A stretch of DNA of 6,188 nt from CAYVTV01 sp964526475 (lineage in GTDB: Bacteria; Bacteroidota; Bacteroidia; Bacteroidales; GCA-2748055): assembly GCA_964526475.1 (NCBI GenBank), contig CAZGKF010000089.1:1-6188 (forward strand), given 5' to 3'. A program made the position numbers and the translations under genes. Positions 5,839 through 6,188 of the stretch are shown here, piece by piece. Every line of letters begins with the position of its first letter. Positions within the stretch are counted from its first letter, which is position 1. The notes beneath the pieces were generated by a model. That model had not been told where the DNA came from and did not search any database. It worked only from the letters and a program-made list of their open reading frames with translations.

Positions 5839-6188
5839 GAGAGTGTCTAAAAAGTCAATAATGATTTTGGTAAACTTACAAATTAAAAGTTCTTTTCAAA
5901 ATTTACTTGTATTTCTCGCCCTGATAAGGGCAGTTTAACTCAGCCCAGGGCAACGCCCTGGGTTAAGATGCGTTAGATGTTGAGCGCCCTGTAAGGGCAG
6001 CTTAAAAGATTTAAAATGCATAATTTCAATAAGTTAAGCTGCCCTTTCAGGGCGAAGTGTCACCTCAATCATTTACCCAGGGCGTTGCCCTGGGCTGAGT
6101 TAAGTTGGGCTTTCAGCCCGAAAGAAATACTGAACATATTTACAATTTGTAAGCGGATCATAATTTTGAAACACTTTTTGGACAGCCT
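5839..6188. mobile_element. ~350-bp MITE-like element (element 2), reaching the window edge
   Basis: The left end GAGAGTGTCTAAAAAG (5839-5854) and the right end, reversed AGGCTGTCCAAAAAG (6174-6188), are inverted repeats matching the ends of element 1 at 14 of 16 and 14 of 15 positions. Twenty bases further in, each end has the same block as element 1: CTTACAAATTAAAAGT (5875-5890) and reversed CTTACAAATTGTAAAT (6138-6153). The core is unrelated to that of element 1 and consists of nested palindromes. No transposase frame is present. The right end stops one base short of the full 16-bp terminus because the window ends there. Confidence 0.65.
5910..6129. repeat. Long palindrome carrying six small hairpins (core of element 2)
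   Basis: Arms 5910-6004 and 6035-6129 (95 bp each) are imperfect inverted repeats around a 30-nt centre. Each arm holds three small hairpins in mirrored order: 5918-5931 (GCCCT/AGGGC), 5944-5962 (CCCAGGGC/GCCCTGGG, loop AAC), 5986-5998 (GCCCT/AGGGC), then 6041-6053 (GCCCT/AGGGC), 6076-6094 (CCCAGGGC/GCCCTGGG, loop GTT) and 6107-6119 (GGGCT/AGCCC). The conserved 11 bp AGGGCAGCTTA closes the inner end of the palindrome. Confidence 0.85.

Noticed and set aside
1..6188. Template repeat of a diversity-generating retroelement
   Set aside because: No second adenine-rich near-copy of 186-317 is present on either strand and no reverse transcriptase is encoded.

Overview
The window looks like Bacteroidota DNA, probably a Bacteroidales-like or environmental lineage. 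Coding is moderately AT-rich and start codons lack clear Shine-Dalgarno sites. Promoter-like boxes of the TAnnTTTG type occur. The proteins are of typical Bacteroidota kinds: a DUF1566 surface protein with the phylum's usual N-terminal module, a Cys-Lys-Lys-Glu-Glu lipoprotein, and a PD40/PKD/OmpA envelope protein. Intergenic DNA is rich in small repeats. No rRNA, tRNA, CRISPR array, transposase or reverse transcriptase was found.

Layout. Bases 1-182 are non-coding and carry TGCCNNN heptamer arrays. Two minus-strand genes follow, transcribed from about 1971 down to 183: a small lipoprotein of unknown family, then a secreted DUF1566 (Lcl C-terminal) protein. They are 79 bp apart and may form one transcript. 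The 541-bp divergent gap (1972-2512) holds a promoter candidate for each side and, between them, a 245-bp MITE-like element with inverted ends. A plus-strand gene (2513-3520) encodes a DUF218/YdcF-like protein with an apparent calcium-type carbohydrate-binding domain inserted in it. It converges, across a short stem-loop, on a large minus-strand gene (3552-5696) for a periplasmic, peptidoglycan-anchored OmpA-family protein. The last ~490 bp (5697-6188) are non-coding: a short GC-rich repeat and a second MITE-like element that runs to the window edge.

How it fits together. All four proteins have export signals or an N-terminal membrane segment, so this is a cell-envelope neighbourhood. There is no evidence that they form one pathway. 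The most notable signals are (a) two elements that share the same terminal and subterminal sequence but carry unrelated palindromic cores, (b) a DUF1566 C-terminus whose composition and codons resemble the variable region of a diversity-generating-retroelement target, and (c) the DUF218 protein with a carbohydrate-binding-like insertion. The window edges fall in repeats, so it may be a whole short contig broken at repeats.
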